Under the pieces are notes generated by a model. It did not search any database. It worked only from the letters and a program-made list of their open reading frames with translations, and was not told where the DNA came from. Of a DNA stretch of 64,000 bases, positions 26,156 to 37,175 are shown in pieces. The translations under genes were made by a program, and so were the position numbers. The DNA comes from Pseudomonas entomophila L48 (lineage in GTDB: Bacteria > Pseudomonadota > Gammaproteobacteria > Pseudomonadales > Pseudomonadaceae), in contig NC_008027.1 in assembly GCF_000026105.1 (NCBI RefSeq), forward strand, positions 1,298,501-1,362,500, read 5' to 3'. The stretch's first letter is position 1, and each line of letters starts with the position of its first letter.

Positions 26156-28783
26156 ATGAGCGATATCGATCAGCGCCTGCGTGAGGATGTGCACCTGTTG
26201 GGGGAACTGCTCGGCGAGACCATTCGCCAGCAGCATGGCGAGGCGTTCCTGCAGAAGATCGAGGACATCCGCCACAGCGCCAAGGCCGACCGGCGCGGGG
26301 AGGGCGAGCAGCTCAGCTCCACCCTCGGCGACCTGGCCGAAGAAGACCTGCTGCCGGTGGCGCGGGCGTTCAACCAGTTCCTGAACCTGGCCAACATCGC
26401 CGAACAGTACCAGTTGATCCATCGTCGCGATACCGACCAGCCGGAGCCGTTCGAGGCCCGTGTGCTTCCCGAGCTGCTGGCGCGGTTGAAAGCGGCCGGG
26501 CACGGCAACGATGCCCTGGCCCGGCAATTGGCCAGGCTCGACATCCAGCTGGTGCTCACGGCCCACCCGACCGAAGTGGCACGTCGCACGCTGATCCAGA
26601 AGTACGACGCCATCGCCGCGCAGTTGGCGGCCCAGGATCACCGCGACCTGATTCCCGCCGAACGTCAGCAAGTGCGCGAGCGCCTGCGCCGGCTGATCGC
26701 CGAGGCCTGGCACACCGAAGAGATCCGGCGCACCCGACCCACGCCGGTGGACGAAGCCAAATGGGGCTTCGCGGTGATCGAGCATTCGCTGTGGCAGGCG
26801 GTGCCCAACCACCTGCGCAAGGTCGACAAGGCGCTGTTCGAGGCCACCGGCCTGCGCCTGCCGCTGGAGTCGGCGCCGGTGCGTTTCGCCTCGTGGATGG
26901 GCGGCGACCGTGACGGCAACCCCAACGTGACGGCTGCCGTCACCCGGGAGGTGCTGCTGCTGGCGCGCTGGATGGCGGCCGACCTGTTCCTGCGCGATAT
27001 CGATTACCTGGCCGCCGAGCTGTCCATGCAGCAGGCCAGCGGTGCCCTGCGCGAGCAGGTCGGCGACAGCGCCGAACCCTACCGCGCGCTGCTCAAGCAA
27101 CTGCGCGACCGTCTGCGTGCGACCCGCGCCTGGGCCCATGCCTCGCTGGCGGGCCCGCAGCCCGCCAGTGCCGCAGTGTTGGTGGACAACCGCGACCTGA
27201 TCGCCCCGCTGGAGTTGTGCTACCAGTCGCTGCACGCCTGCGGCATGGGCGTGATCGCCGACGGTCCCTTGCTCGACAGCTTGCGCCGGGCGGTGACCTT
27301 CGGCCTGTTCCTGGTGCGCCTGGACGTGCGCCAGGATGCCGCCCGGCACCGTGATGCGCTGTCGGAAATCACCGATTACCTGGGCCTTGGGCGTTACGCC
27401 GATTGGGACGAAGAGCGCCGCATTGAGTTCCTCCAGCACGAACTGAAGAACCGCCGGCCATTGTTGCCCGCGCACTTCAAGCCGGCCGCCGAAACGGCCG
27501 AAGTATTGGCCACCTGCCGCGAGATCGCCGCCGCACCGGCCGCCTCGCTGGGCTCCTATGTGATTTCCATGGCCGGTGCCGCCTCGGATGTGCTGGCCGT
27601 GCAACTGCTGCTCAAGGAAGCCGGGCTGACCCGGCCGATGCGCGTGGTGCCGCTGTTCGAGACCCTGGCTGACCTGGACAATGCCGGGCCAGTGATGGAG
27701 CGCCTGCTGGGGTTGCCGGGTTACCGCGCGGGCCTGCACGGCCCGCAGGAAGTGATGATTGGCTACTCCGACTCGGCCAAGGACGCGGGCACCACGGCGG
27801 CTGCGTGGGCCCAGTACCGCGCCCAGGAGAACCTGGTGCGCATCTGCCGCGAGCACCAGGTCGAGCTGCTGCTGTTCCATGGCCGTGGCGGCACCGTCGG
27901 GCGCGGCGGCGGCCCGGCCCACGCGGCGATCCTGTCGCAGCCGCCAGGTTCGGTGGGCGGTCGTTTCCGCACGACAGAGCAGGGCGAGATGATCCGTTTC
28001 AAGTTCGGCCTCCCAGGTATCGCCGAACAGAATCTCAACCTGTACCTCGCCGCCGTGCTGGAGGCGACCTTGCTGCCGCCGCCACCGCCTGAGCCCGCCT
28101 GGCGGGCACTGATGGACCAATTGGCCGCCGACGGCGTGAAGGCTTACCGGGGCGTGGTGCGGGACAACCCGGAGTTCGTCGAGTACTTCCGCCAGTCCAC
28201 TCCGGAGCAGGAGCTCGGGCGCCTGCCGCTGGGCAGTCGCCCGGCCAAGCGTCGCGCCGGGGGGATCGAAAGCCTGCGGGCGATTCCATGGATCTTCGGC
28301 TGGACCCAGACCCGCCTGATGCTGCCGGCCTGGCTGGGCTGGGAGACCGCGCTGAGCAACGCATTGGCGCGAGGACAGGCCGACCTGCTGGCGCAGATGC
28401 GCGAGCAGTGGCCGTTCTTCCGCACTCGCATCGACATGCTCGAGATGGTCCTGGCCAAGGCCGACGCGCAGATCGCCGAGGCCTACGACCAACGTCTGGT
28501 GCAACCGCGGCTGCTACCGTTGGGCGCGCACCTGCGCGACCTATTGTCGCAGTCGTGCCAGGTGGTGCTGGGCTTGACCGGGCAACAGGTGCTACTGGCG
28601 CACAGTCCCGAAACCCTGGAATTCATCCGCCTGCGCAACACCTACCTGGACCCGCTGCACCGCTTGCAGGCCGAGCTGCTGGCCCGCTCGCGCAGCCGCG
28701 AAGCCGCTCTGGACAGCCCGCTGGAGCAGGCCTTGCTGGTCACCGTGGCCGGTATTGCCGCCGGGTTGCGCAACACCGGCTGA
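26156..28783 (+). CDS. ppc: Phosphoenolpyruvate carboxylase
   Basis: Anaplerotic enzyme, PEP + bicarbonate to oxaloacetate, 875 residues. Catalytic motifs visible: [12 protein letters not shown] (His near residue 137), [29 protein letters not shown] (glycine-rich loop) and [13 protein letters not shown], with the C-terminal family ending LRNTG. Start at 26156 (MSDIDQRL) behind GGAGAA; the longer frame would begin in the intergenic region. It forms a divergent promoter region with the small gene at 25667. Confidence 0.97.
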   Translation: MSDIDQRLREDVHLLGELLGETIRQQHGEAFLQKIEDIRHSAKADRRGEGEQLSSTLGDLAEEDLLPVARAFNQFLNLANIAEQYQLIHRRDTDQPEPFEARVLPELLARLKAAGHGNDALARQLARLDIQLVLTAHPTEVARRTLIQKYDAIAAQLAAQDHRDLIPAERQQVRERLRRLIAEAWHTEEIRRTRPTPVDEAKWGFAVIEHSLWQAVPNHLRKVDKALFEATGLRLPLESAPVRFASWMGGDRDGNPNVTAAVTREVLLLARWMAADLFLRDIDYLAAELSMQQASGALREQVGDSAEPYRALLKQLRDRLRATRAWAHASLAGPQPASAAVLVDNRDLIAPLELCYQSLHACGMGVIADGPLLDSLRRAVTFGLFLVRLDVRQDAARHRDALSEITDYLGLGRYADWDEERRIEFLQHELKNRRPLLPAHFKPAAETAEVLATCREIAAAPAASLGSYVISMAGAASDVLAVQLLLKEAGLTRPMRVVPLFETLADLDNAGPVMERLLGLPGYRAGLHGPQEVMIGYSDSAKDAGTTAAAWAQYRAQENLVRICREHQVELLLFHGRGGTVGRGGGPAHAAILSQPPGSVGGRFRTTEQGEMIRFKFGLPGIAEQNLNLYLAAVLEATLLPPPPPEPAWRALMDQLAADGVKAYRGVVRDNPEFVEYFRQSTPEQELGRLPLGSRPAKRRAGGIESLRAIPWIFGWTQTRLMLPAWLGWETALSNALARGQADLLAQMREQWPFFRTRIDMLEMVLAKADAQIAEAYDQRLVQPRLLPLGAHLRDLLSQSCQVVLGLTGQQVLLAHSPETLEFIRLRNTYLDPLHRLQAELLARSRSREAALDSPLEQALLVTVAGIAAGLRNTG

Positions 28784-28954
28784 ATTGCCCAGGAGCTCTG
28801 GGCAAGGGCTGTGCCTGCCGCGCTCGGGGAGGGCAGGGATGGCTGGTTGCGCCGGGCGCAACCAGCACCCCGGCAGGCCGCAATTGGCGTGTTCCTGCCA
28901 CTTTGGGACGCTTGTCGGGGGGGCGGGCGCTGTGTATCTTGAGCAGCCTTTTGA

Positions 28955-29692
<738 letters not shown>

Positions 29693-29711
29693 TCCAACAC
29701 CGTGCGTCACG

Positions 29712-29740
29712 ACGGCCCGCTTGCGGGCCGTTGTCGTTTA
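29712..29740 (+). terminator. Intrinsic terminator after adk
   Basis: ACGGCCCG-CTTG-CGGGCCGT stem followed by TGTCGTTT, 20 bases after the adk stop. A TATACT hexamer at 29739-29744, 39 bases before tsaB, may be the tsaB -10 box. Confidence 0.75.
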
Positions 29741-29782
29741 TACTGCCGCTCTTTTTCCCCTGTCGCCTGGATACCGCGTTCG

Positions 29783-30457
29783 ATGACCACCCTGCTGGCC
29801 CTGGATACCGCCACCGAAGCCTGTTCCGTTGCCCTGCTGCATGATGGCAAGGTAACCAGTCACTACGAGGTCATCCCGCGCATGCATGCGCAGAAGCTGC
29901 TGCCCATGATCAAGCAGTTGCTGGCCGACGCCGGTGTGGCGTTGAGCGCCGTCGATGCCATCGCCTTTGGTCGCGGGCCGGGCGCGTTCACTGGCGTGCG
30001 CATCGCCATCGGCGTGGTCCAGGGGTTGGCCTTCGCCCTGGAGCGTCCGGTGCTGCCGGTATCGAACCTGGCCGCCCTGGCCCAGGGCGCGTTGCGCGAG
30101 CGTGGCGTGCAGCAGGTGGCAGCGGCCATCGATGCGCGCATGGACGAGGTGTACTGGGGGTGCTACCAGGCACAGCAGGGCGAGATGCGCCTGGTCGGCC
30201 AGGAAATGGTGCTGCCACCAGAACGTGTAGCCTTGCCAGACGGGCAGGGTGCTGAATGGTTCGGTGCCGGTACCGGCTGGGGCTACGCCGAGCGTCTGGC
30301 GGCGCAGGTCAGCGCCAGCGATGCCGCCGCGTTGCCCAACGCTCTGGATATCCTCAGCCTGGCTTCGTTCGCCTGGAGCCGAGGCGAGGCCGTCGCCGCC
30401 GAGCAGGCGCAACCGGTATACCTGCGCGATAATGTAGCTACGCCCAAGGCGCGCTGA
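29783..30457 (+). CDS. tsaB: tRNA threonylcarbamoyladenosine complex subunit TsaB
   Basis: Inactive ASKHA-fold partner of TsaD in t6A37 tRNA modification, 224 residues. The family N-terminus is TLLALDTATEACSVAL; typical blocks are HAQKLLPMIKQLLADAG, FGRGPGAFTGVRIAIGVVQGLA and AAIDARMDEVYWG. The C-terminal QPVYLRDNVA is the usual TsaB ending. Start at 29783 rather than the upstream frame, which has no Met near the family start. Confidence 0.93.
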   Translation: MTTLLALDTATEACSVALLHDGKVTSHYEVIPRMHAQKLLPMIKQLLADAGVALSAVDAIAFGRGPGAFTGVRIAIGVVQGLAFALERPVLPVSNLAALAQGALRERGVQQVAAAIDARMDEVYWGCYQAQQGEMRLVGQEMVLPPERVALPDGQGAEWFGAGTGWGYAERLAAQVSASDAAALPNALDILSLASFAWSRGEAVAAEQAQPVYLRDNVATPKAR

Positions 30458-30588
30458 GGCCTTTCGTCGGCTATCGCCGTTCGAGATAAAACCTTTTGTG
30501 CGAACTGTGGTCCAGTTATCAGTTCGGGCATTAGCGATGGATCCCTGATGCTGCTAAATTGCCATCATTGATCCTGAGTGCCCATTCC

Positions 30589-30879
30589 ATGCGTATCGAC
30601 GGCTTTTCCTCACAGAGCTACCCCATCAAGCGCGCGCCGCGCAAGGCGTCGGTGCGTGACGAGGCCGTCGACGAAGCCGATGCCGAGATCATCGACGAAG
30701 TCGAGGTCCAGGTGGCCCGTAGCAAAAGCCGTGGCAGCAACCTGCCAGCCCGTCAGCAGGACCTGATCTTCCCCCGTGCCCGCGACCGCCGTACTTCCAC
30801 CGCCCTGGCCAGTTACCTGACCACCGCGGGCTTCACCGACTGGGAGATGGAAGTGCTGGGGCTGGACCTGTACATTTGA
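30589..30879 (+). CDS. Small conserved protein of unknown function
   Basis: 96 residues: MRIDGFSSQSYPIKRAPRK, an acidic middle (DEADAEIIDEVEVQV), and an aromatic C-terminus. No signal or membrane helix. It resembles small pseudomonad proteins next to the DUF72 gene. Start chosen at 30589; the longer frame adds ten residues. It ends three bases before the next gene and is probably cotranscribed with it. Confidence 0.65.
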   Translation: MRIDGFSSQSYPIKRAPRKASVRDEAVDEADAEIIDEVEVQVARSKSRGSNLPARQQDLIFPRARDRRTSTALASYLTTAGFTDWEMEVLGLDLYI

Positions 30880-30882
30880 TGG

Positions 30883-31752
30883 ATGATTCCATCACCCCTC
30901 CCTTACTACCTTGGTTGTCCGTCCTGGAGCGAAAACGCCTGGCGCGATTACCTGTACCCCACCGATTCCCGTCCCACTGAATTTCTCGGCCTGTACAGCC
31001 GGGTGTTCAATGCCGTCGAAGGCAACACCACCTTCTATGCCCGTCCCGCCCCCGCTACCGTGGAGCGCTGGGCCCAGGCCATGCCGCCCGGTTTTCGTTT
31101 TACCGCCAAGTTCCCCGGTGATGTCAGTCATGGGGGCGATCTGCGTGCCCAGCTCGACTCGGCTATCGACTTCACTCGCCTGATGGCGCCGTTGGGGCAG
31201 CGGGTATCGCCTTACTGGCTGCAGTTGCCCGCGCAGTTCGGTCCGGCGCGCATGGGTGAACTGGCCCATTTTCTCGACGAGATCGGTGTGCCGGTGGCCG
31301 TGGAGGTGCGCAACGATGCGTTCTTCGCCCGGGGCGAGGAAGAGCGTCAGCTCAACCGATTGCTGCATGAGCGTGGCGTCGAACGTATCTGCCTGGACCC
31401 ACGGGCCCTGTTCAGTTGCACTTCGCGTGATCCCGGCGTGTTGCATGCGCAGGCCAAGAAGCCCAAGGTACCGCCGCGCCCTTGCGCGTTCAGCCAGCAC
31501 CCGCAGGTGCGTTTCATCGGCCACCCTGAGCTGGCAGCCAATGAAACCTTCCTCACCCCTTGGGTCGACAAGGTCGCGGCCTGGATCGAGGAGGGTCGTA
31601 GCCCATACATGTTCCTGCATACTTCGGACAATCGCCTGGCCGCCGCCCTGGCGCAGCATTTCCACCAACGCCTGATGGCACGTCTGCCTGGGCTGGCTGC
31701 ATTGCCGGAATTGCCGCGTGCCCCCGAGGTCGAACAACTGGGGCTACTCTGA
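30883..31752 (+). CDS. DUF72 (YecE-like) TIM-barrel protein
   Basis: 289 residues of the DUF72 family. Family blocks: YYLGCPSWSENAWRDYLYP, FNAVEGNTTFYARP, FRFTAKFPGDVSH, VAVEVRNDAFF and MFLHTSDN. The family is widespread but has no proven reaction; structures show a TIM barrel with a basic pocket. Begins three bases after the upstream gene. Confidence 0.85.
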   Translation: MIPSPLPYYLGCPSWSENAWRDYLYPTDSRPTEFLGLYSRVFNAVEGNTTFYARPAPATVERWAQAMPPGFRFTAKFPGDVSHGGDLRAQLDSAIDFTRLMAPLGQRVSPYWLQLPAQFGPARMGELAHFLDEIGVPVAVEVRNDAFFARGEEERQLNRLLHERGVERICLDPRALFSCTSRDPGVLHAQAKKPKVPPRPCAFSQHPQVRFIGHPELAANETFLTPWVDKVAAWIEEGRSPYMFLHTSDNRLAAALAQHFHQRLMARLPGLAALPELPRAPEVEQLGLL

Positions 31753-31782
31753 CCCCACTGTCCATATGCCGGAGGTTGACCC

Positions 31783-32613
31783 ATGGATGTGCAAACCCTG
31801 CGAGCCGAGGCCTTCAAGGCGCTGCATGAGCGTGATGGCGCCTTTGTCATCCCTAACCCGTGGGATGCCGGCTCCGCCAAGCTGCTGGCGAGCCTGGGCT
31901 TCGAGGCGCTGGCCAGCACCAGTGCGGGCCTGGCGTTCAGCCTGGGGCGGCCGGATGCGGAAGGCGCCCTGACCCTTGATGAAACCCTCGCTAACGCCCA
32001 GTCGATTGTCGACGCCACGCCTTTGCCGGTGGCGGCGGACCTGGAAAATGGCTTCGCCGACCTGCCCGAGGACTGCGCCCAGGCTATTCTGCGCGCTGCC
32101 GAGGTCGGCCTGGTTGGCGGATCGATCGAGGATGCCAGCGGCCGCAGCGATGTGCCCATCTATGACTTCGAGCTTTCCGTCGCCCGGGTGCGTGCCGCCG
32201 TGCAGGCCGCACGTAGCCTGTCATTCCCCTTTACCCTCTGTGCCCGCGCCGAAAATCTGCTGTATGGGCGTCTGGACCTGGACGACACCATCAAGCGTCT
32301 GCAGGCCTATGCCGAAGCCGGTGCCGATGTGTTGTACGCACCTGGCCTGCGCAGCGTCGATGAAATCCGCGCGGTGGTCCAGGCGGTGGCGCCGAAGCCG
32401 GTGAATGTGCTGATGGGCATGCCGGGTGTGGCGCTGAGCGTGAATCAGTTGCAGGACCTGGGGGTGCGGCGCATCAGCGTGGGTTCGTCACTGGCGCGCG
32501 CCGCATTGGGCGCATTCCAGCGCGCGGCGCAGGAAATCCACGAGCAGGGTACGTTTGCTTATGGTGAGCAGGCCTTGCCATTCGCCGAACTCAACGAACT
32601 GTTTCGCCGTTAA
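31783..32613 (+). CDS. Isocitrate lyase/PEP-mutase superfamily enzyme
   Basis: 276 residues with the PEP mutase/ICL fold: FVIPNPWDAGSAKLL, LASTSAGLAFSLG, ADLENGFAD (metal ligands), GGSIEDASGR and FTLCARAENLL, then a catalytic-loop-like LYAPGLRSVDEI. The closest known members are oxaloacetate/2-methylisocitrate-lyase-like C-C lyases; the lyase motif KKCGH of isocitrate lyase is not present, so true isocitrate lyase is excluded. Specific substrate cannot be read from the sequence. Confidence 0.8.
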   Translation: MDVQTLRAEAFKALHERDGAFVIPNPWDAGSAKLLASLGFEALASTSAGLAFSLGRPDAEGALTLDETLANAQSIVDATPLPVAADLENGFADLPEDCAQAILRAAEVGLVGGSIEDASGRSDVPIYDFELSVARVRAAVQAARSLSFPFTLCARAENLLYGRLDLDDTIKRLQAYAEAGADVLYAPGLRSVDEIRAVVQAVAPKPVNVLMGMPGVALSVNQLQDLGVRRISVGSSLARAALGAFQRAAQEIHEQGTFAYGEQALPFAELNELFRR

Positions 32614-32624
32614 GGCAGTGGCGC

Positions 32625-34123
<1,499 letters not shown>

Positions 34124-34190
34124 GGCCTATGGAGCGGATTTTGATCGCGTGATGATGACACGAGGCAGGGCGGCAGCCTTGCAGTGTTCT

Positions 34191-34330
34191 CGAGATCGAG
34201 CGCCGCCCGTGCGGCGCATCGCGGATGAATCCGCTCCTACATCTGCTGCAACATGGCCGGCGCTATCGATGCTCCGCCTGCCTGTAGGCGCGGATTTATC
34301 CGCGATGCGCTGCGCGGCGGCGCTCGGTCT
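34191..34330. repeat. Opposed pair of 'GATCGAGCGCCGC' REP units
   Basis: 34191-34241 (CGAGATCGAGCGCCGC ... TCCGCTCCTACA) and 34281-34330 (CTGTAGGCGCGGATTTATCC ... GGCGCTCGGTCT) are opposed copies. They fill most of the 260-base gap between rsmJ and the convergent CopD-like gene; no gene is visible there. Confidence 0.85.
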
Positions 34331-34386
34331 CATAGACGCCCTATTTCTCCCGCTGAACAGCTTGAGAGGCCTGGCCAAACCCAGCC

Positions 34387-34851
34387 TCAAACCAGCACCC
34401 GCGACCCCGCCACCGCCACCACTAGAAGCCCAATCGCCAGGTTGACCCCAACCATCCGCCGAATCCGCCCCAGCACACCGGCTCCCGACGCCCAATCCTC
34501 AGCCTGCACAGCGGCCCGCAGCTCCGGCAGCAGCAACGACTGGATCCGCATGAACAAGGCGAACATAACGATCCCGCCACCGATCATCACCTGCACATAC
34601 CGCGGCGCCGTCTCGAAGCCGGCAAAGCGCAGGTGGATCATGCCCACTCCGCTGACAGCCAGCACCGCCACCGCCAGCCAGACCCATCTGAAGAAGCGCT
34701 GGAAAACTTCCACCCACAACCGCAGCCGCGCCGGCCCTTCGAGCGCGGCAACCGTGGCTGGGCGCAGTACCAGCCAGGCGAAGAACATACCGCCAACCCA
34801 GACCAGGGCGGCAAGCAAGTGCAAGGTGTAGGGCAGGGCAAAGGCGAGCAT
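34387..34851 (-). CDS. CopD-family integral membrane protein
   Basis: Four-helix membrane protein of about 154 residues (MLAFALPYTLHLLAALVWVGGMFFAWLVL..., FRWVWLAVAVLAVSGVGMI, VMIGGGIVMFALFM, LAIGLLVVAVAGSR). Conserved His in the first helix (LHLLAALVWVGG) matches CopD/YrfC-type copper or heme-membrane proteins. I start at 34851 because GGAGAT sits six bases upstream; the ATG at 34863 has no ribosome site. Role likely metal or redox homeostasis; uncertain. Divergent from dinG. Confidence 0.78.
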   Translation of the reverse strand: MLAFALPYTLHLLAALVWVGGMFFAWLVLRPATVAALEGPARLRLWVEVFQRFFRWVWLAVAVLAVSGVGMIHLRFAGFETAPRYVQVMIGGGIVMFALFMRIQSLLLPELRAAVQAEDWASGAGVLGRIRRMVGVNLAIGLLVVAVAGSRVLV

Positions 34852-34912
34852 CCGGATCTCCATGCGGCACAAAGGGCAATAGCGGGGTATGATAGCCGGC
34901 CCATGCGAAACA

Positions 34913-34928
34913 CTGAAAATATATCCAG
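34913..34928. promoter_or_regulatory. LexA (SOS) box before dinG
   Basis: CTGAAAATATATCCAG has the exact CTG-N10-CAG form of a LexA site, with an AT-rich centre, 21 bases before the dinG start. dinG is an SOS gene in E. coli, which makes this likely functional. It may also influence the divergent CopD gene. Confidence 0.85.
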
Positions 34929-34949
34929 CCCTCCGGGCGCCTGCAGACC

Positions 34950-37094
34950 ATGATCAGCAACGAACTCAAAGCCACCATCCAGGGCGCCTATTCGCGTTTC
35001 CTCGAAGCCAAAAGCCTCAAGCCACGCTACGGCCAGCGCCTGATGATCGCCGAAGTCGCCAAGGTGCTCGGTGACATCGCCTGCGACGACGAAGGTCGCC
35101 GCGCCGGCGAGCCCGCCGTGGTGGCGGTGGAGGCCGGTACCGGTACCGGCAAGACGGTCGCCTACAGCCTGGCCGCGATTCCCGCCGCCAAGGCCGCCGG
35201 CAAGCGCCTGGTGATCGCCACCGCGACCGTGGCCTTGCAGGAACAGATCGTGTTCAAGGACCTGCCCGACCTGATGCGCAACAGCGGGCTGAACTTCAGC
35301 TTCGCCCTGGCCAAGGGCCGGGGGCGCTACCTGTGCCTGTCCAAACTCGACATCCTGCTGCAGGAAGGCCACGCGCAGTCGGCCACCGCCCAGCTGTTCG
35401 AGGAGGAAGGCTTTCACATCGAGGTCGACGAGCGCAGCCAGAAGCTGTTCAACAGCATGATCGAGAAGCTCGCCGGCAATCGTTGGGACGGCGATCGCGA
35501 CAGCTGGTCCGAAGCCATCGAGGACCAGGACTGGGCACGCCTGACCACCGACCACAGCCAGTGCACCGGCCGGCACTGCCCAAATTTCCAGCAGTGCGTG
35601 TTCTACAAGGCCCGCGAAGGCATGGGCAAGGTCGATGTGATCGTCACCAACCACGACATGGTCCTGGCCGACCTCGCGCTTGGCGGCGGCGCCGTATTGC
35701 CCGACCCGCGCGACACCGTGTACGTATTCGACGAAGGCCATCACCTGCCAGACAAGGCCATTGGCCATTTCGCCCACTATTCGCGCTTGCGCTCCACCGC
35801 CGACTGGCTGGAGCAGACCGCCAAGAACCTTACCAAGCTGCTGGCCCAGCACCCGTTGCCGGGCGATCTGGGCCGCTACATCGAGCAAGTGCCGGAACTG
35901 GCCCGTGAGGTGCGCACGCAGCAGCAGTTCATGTTCACCCTCTGTGAACAGGTTGCCGACTTCCGTGCCGGCGAAGACATGGAAGGGCGTGACCGCCCAC
36001 GCTACCGCTTCGAAGGCGGCGTGGTGCCCGAGCAGATCCGCGAGGTCGGCATCGAGCTGAAAAAGGGGTTCGCCCGCCTGAACGACCTGTTCACGCGCCT
36101 GGCCGACCTGCTCAAGGAAGGCATGGATGGCGAGAACAACATCGGCATCGCCAGCCACCAGGCCGAAGAGTGGTACCCACTGTTCGGCAGCCTGGTGACC
36201 CGCGCCCAAGGTAACTGGGAGCTGTGGACCGCTTTCACCGCCGAAGACCCGGAAGACAGCCCGCCCATGGCCCGCTGGCTCACCCTGGCCGAATCCGGTG
36301 CGCTGTTCGATATCGAGGTCAATGCCAGCCCGATCCTCGCCGCCGAGATGCTGCGCAAGAGCCTGTGGAACGTTGCCCACGGCGCCCTGGTCACCTCGGC
36401 TACGCTCACCGCCCTGGGCAAGTTCGACCGTTTCCGCATGCGTTCGGGCCTGCCGCGTGACGCCGTCACCTGCGTGGTGCCCAGCCCGTTCGTGCACGGT
36501 GACGCAGGCCTGCTGCGGGTGCCCGACCTGGGCGCCGACCCGCGTGACGCCACCGCCCATACGGCGGCGATCATTCGTGAACTGCCGAACATCGTCGAGG
36601 AGGCCCGTGGCGCTCTGGTGCTGTTTTCTTCGCGCAAGCAGATGCAGGACGTGTTCGACGGCCTGGACCGCGACTGGCGCAAGCTGGTGCTGATCCAGGG
36701 CAACCTTTCCAAGCAGGAAACACTCAACAAGCACAAGGCGCGGGTCGATGACGGCCAGCACAGCGTCCTGTTCGGTCTCGCCAGCTTCGCCGAAGGGGTC
36801 GACTTGCCGGGTGCCTATTGCGAGCACGTGGTCATCGCAAAGATTCCCTTCGCCGTGCCCGACGACCCGGTCGAGGCGGCCTTGGCCGAGTGGATCGAGG
36901 CCCGGGGCGGCAACCCGTTCATGGAGATCGCCGTGCCCGACGCCTCGCTGCGCCTGATCCAGGCCTGCGGCCGCCTGCTGCGCACCGAGCAGGACCGTGG
37001 CGTCATCACCTTGCTCGACCGGCGCCTGGTCACCCAGCGCTACGGCAAGGCTATCCTCAATGCACTCCCGCCCTTCCGGCGGGAAATCAGCTGA
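34950..37094 (+). CDS. dinG: ATP-dependent DNA helicase DinG
   Basis: XPD-like 5'-3' helicase of 714 residues that unwinds R-loops and D-loops. Walker A is AVEAGTGTGKTVAYSL; the DEAH-like box is VFDEGHHL. Four iron-sulfur Cys are visible: one in GRYLCLSKL and three in CTGRHCPNFQQC. Late helicase motifs include LFGLASFAEGVDLPG and ACGRLLRTEQDRG. SOS control is indicated by the upstream LexA box. Confidence 0.95.
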   Translation: MISNELKATIQGAYSRFLEAKSLKPRYGQRLMIAEVAKVLGDIACDDEGRRAGEPAVVAVEAGTGTGKTVAYSLAAIPAAKAAGKRLVIATATVALQEQIVFKDLPDLMRNSGLNFSFALAKGRGRYLCLSKLDILLQEGHAQSATAQLFEEEGFHIEVDERSQKLFNSMIEKLAGNRWDGDRDSWSEAIEDQDWARLTTDHSQCTGRHCPNFQQCVFYKAREGMGKVDVIVTNHDMVLADLALGGGAVLPDPRDTVYVFDEGHHLPDKAIGHFAHYSRLRSTADWLEQTAKNLTKLLAQHPLPGDLGRYIEQVPELAREVRTQQQFMFTLCEQVADFRAGEDMEGRDRPRYRFEGGVVPEQIREVGIELKKGFARLNDLFTRLADLLKEGMDGENNIGIASHQAEEWYPLFGSLVTRAQGNWELWTAFTAEDPEDSPPMARWLTLAESGALFDIEVNASPILAAEMLRKSLWNVAHGALVTSATLTALGKFDRFRMRSGLPRDAVTCVVPSPFVHGDAGLLRVPDLGADPRDATAHTAAIIRELPNIVEEARGALVLFSSRKQMQDVFDGLDRDWRKLVLIQGNLSKQETLNKHKARVDDGQHSVLFGLASFAEGVDLPGAYCEHVVIAKIPFAVPDDPVEAALAEWIEARGGNPFMEIAVPDASLRLIQACGRLLRTEQDRGVITLLDRRLVTQRYGKAILNALPPFRREIS

Positions 37095-37175
37095 CTGCCG
37101 GAGTATTACGCCCCGGCTCGTTGTCATAGATCCGATCGTGAGCCCAGCAGGGCTCTGAAGGAGAGCAACCGCCCC

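Noticed and set aside
26063..28504. 813-codon open frame opposite ppc
   Set aside because: Same reason; ppc on the plus strand has all catalytic motifs.
31783..32613. Isocitrate lyase (aceA)
   Set aside because: Too short and lacks the KKCGH motif; only the superfamily can be named.
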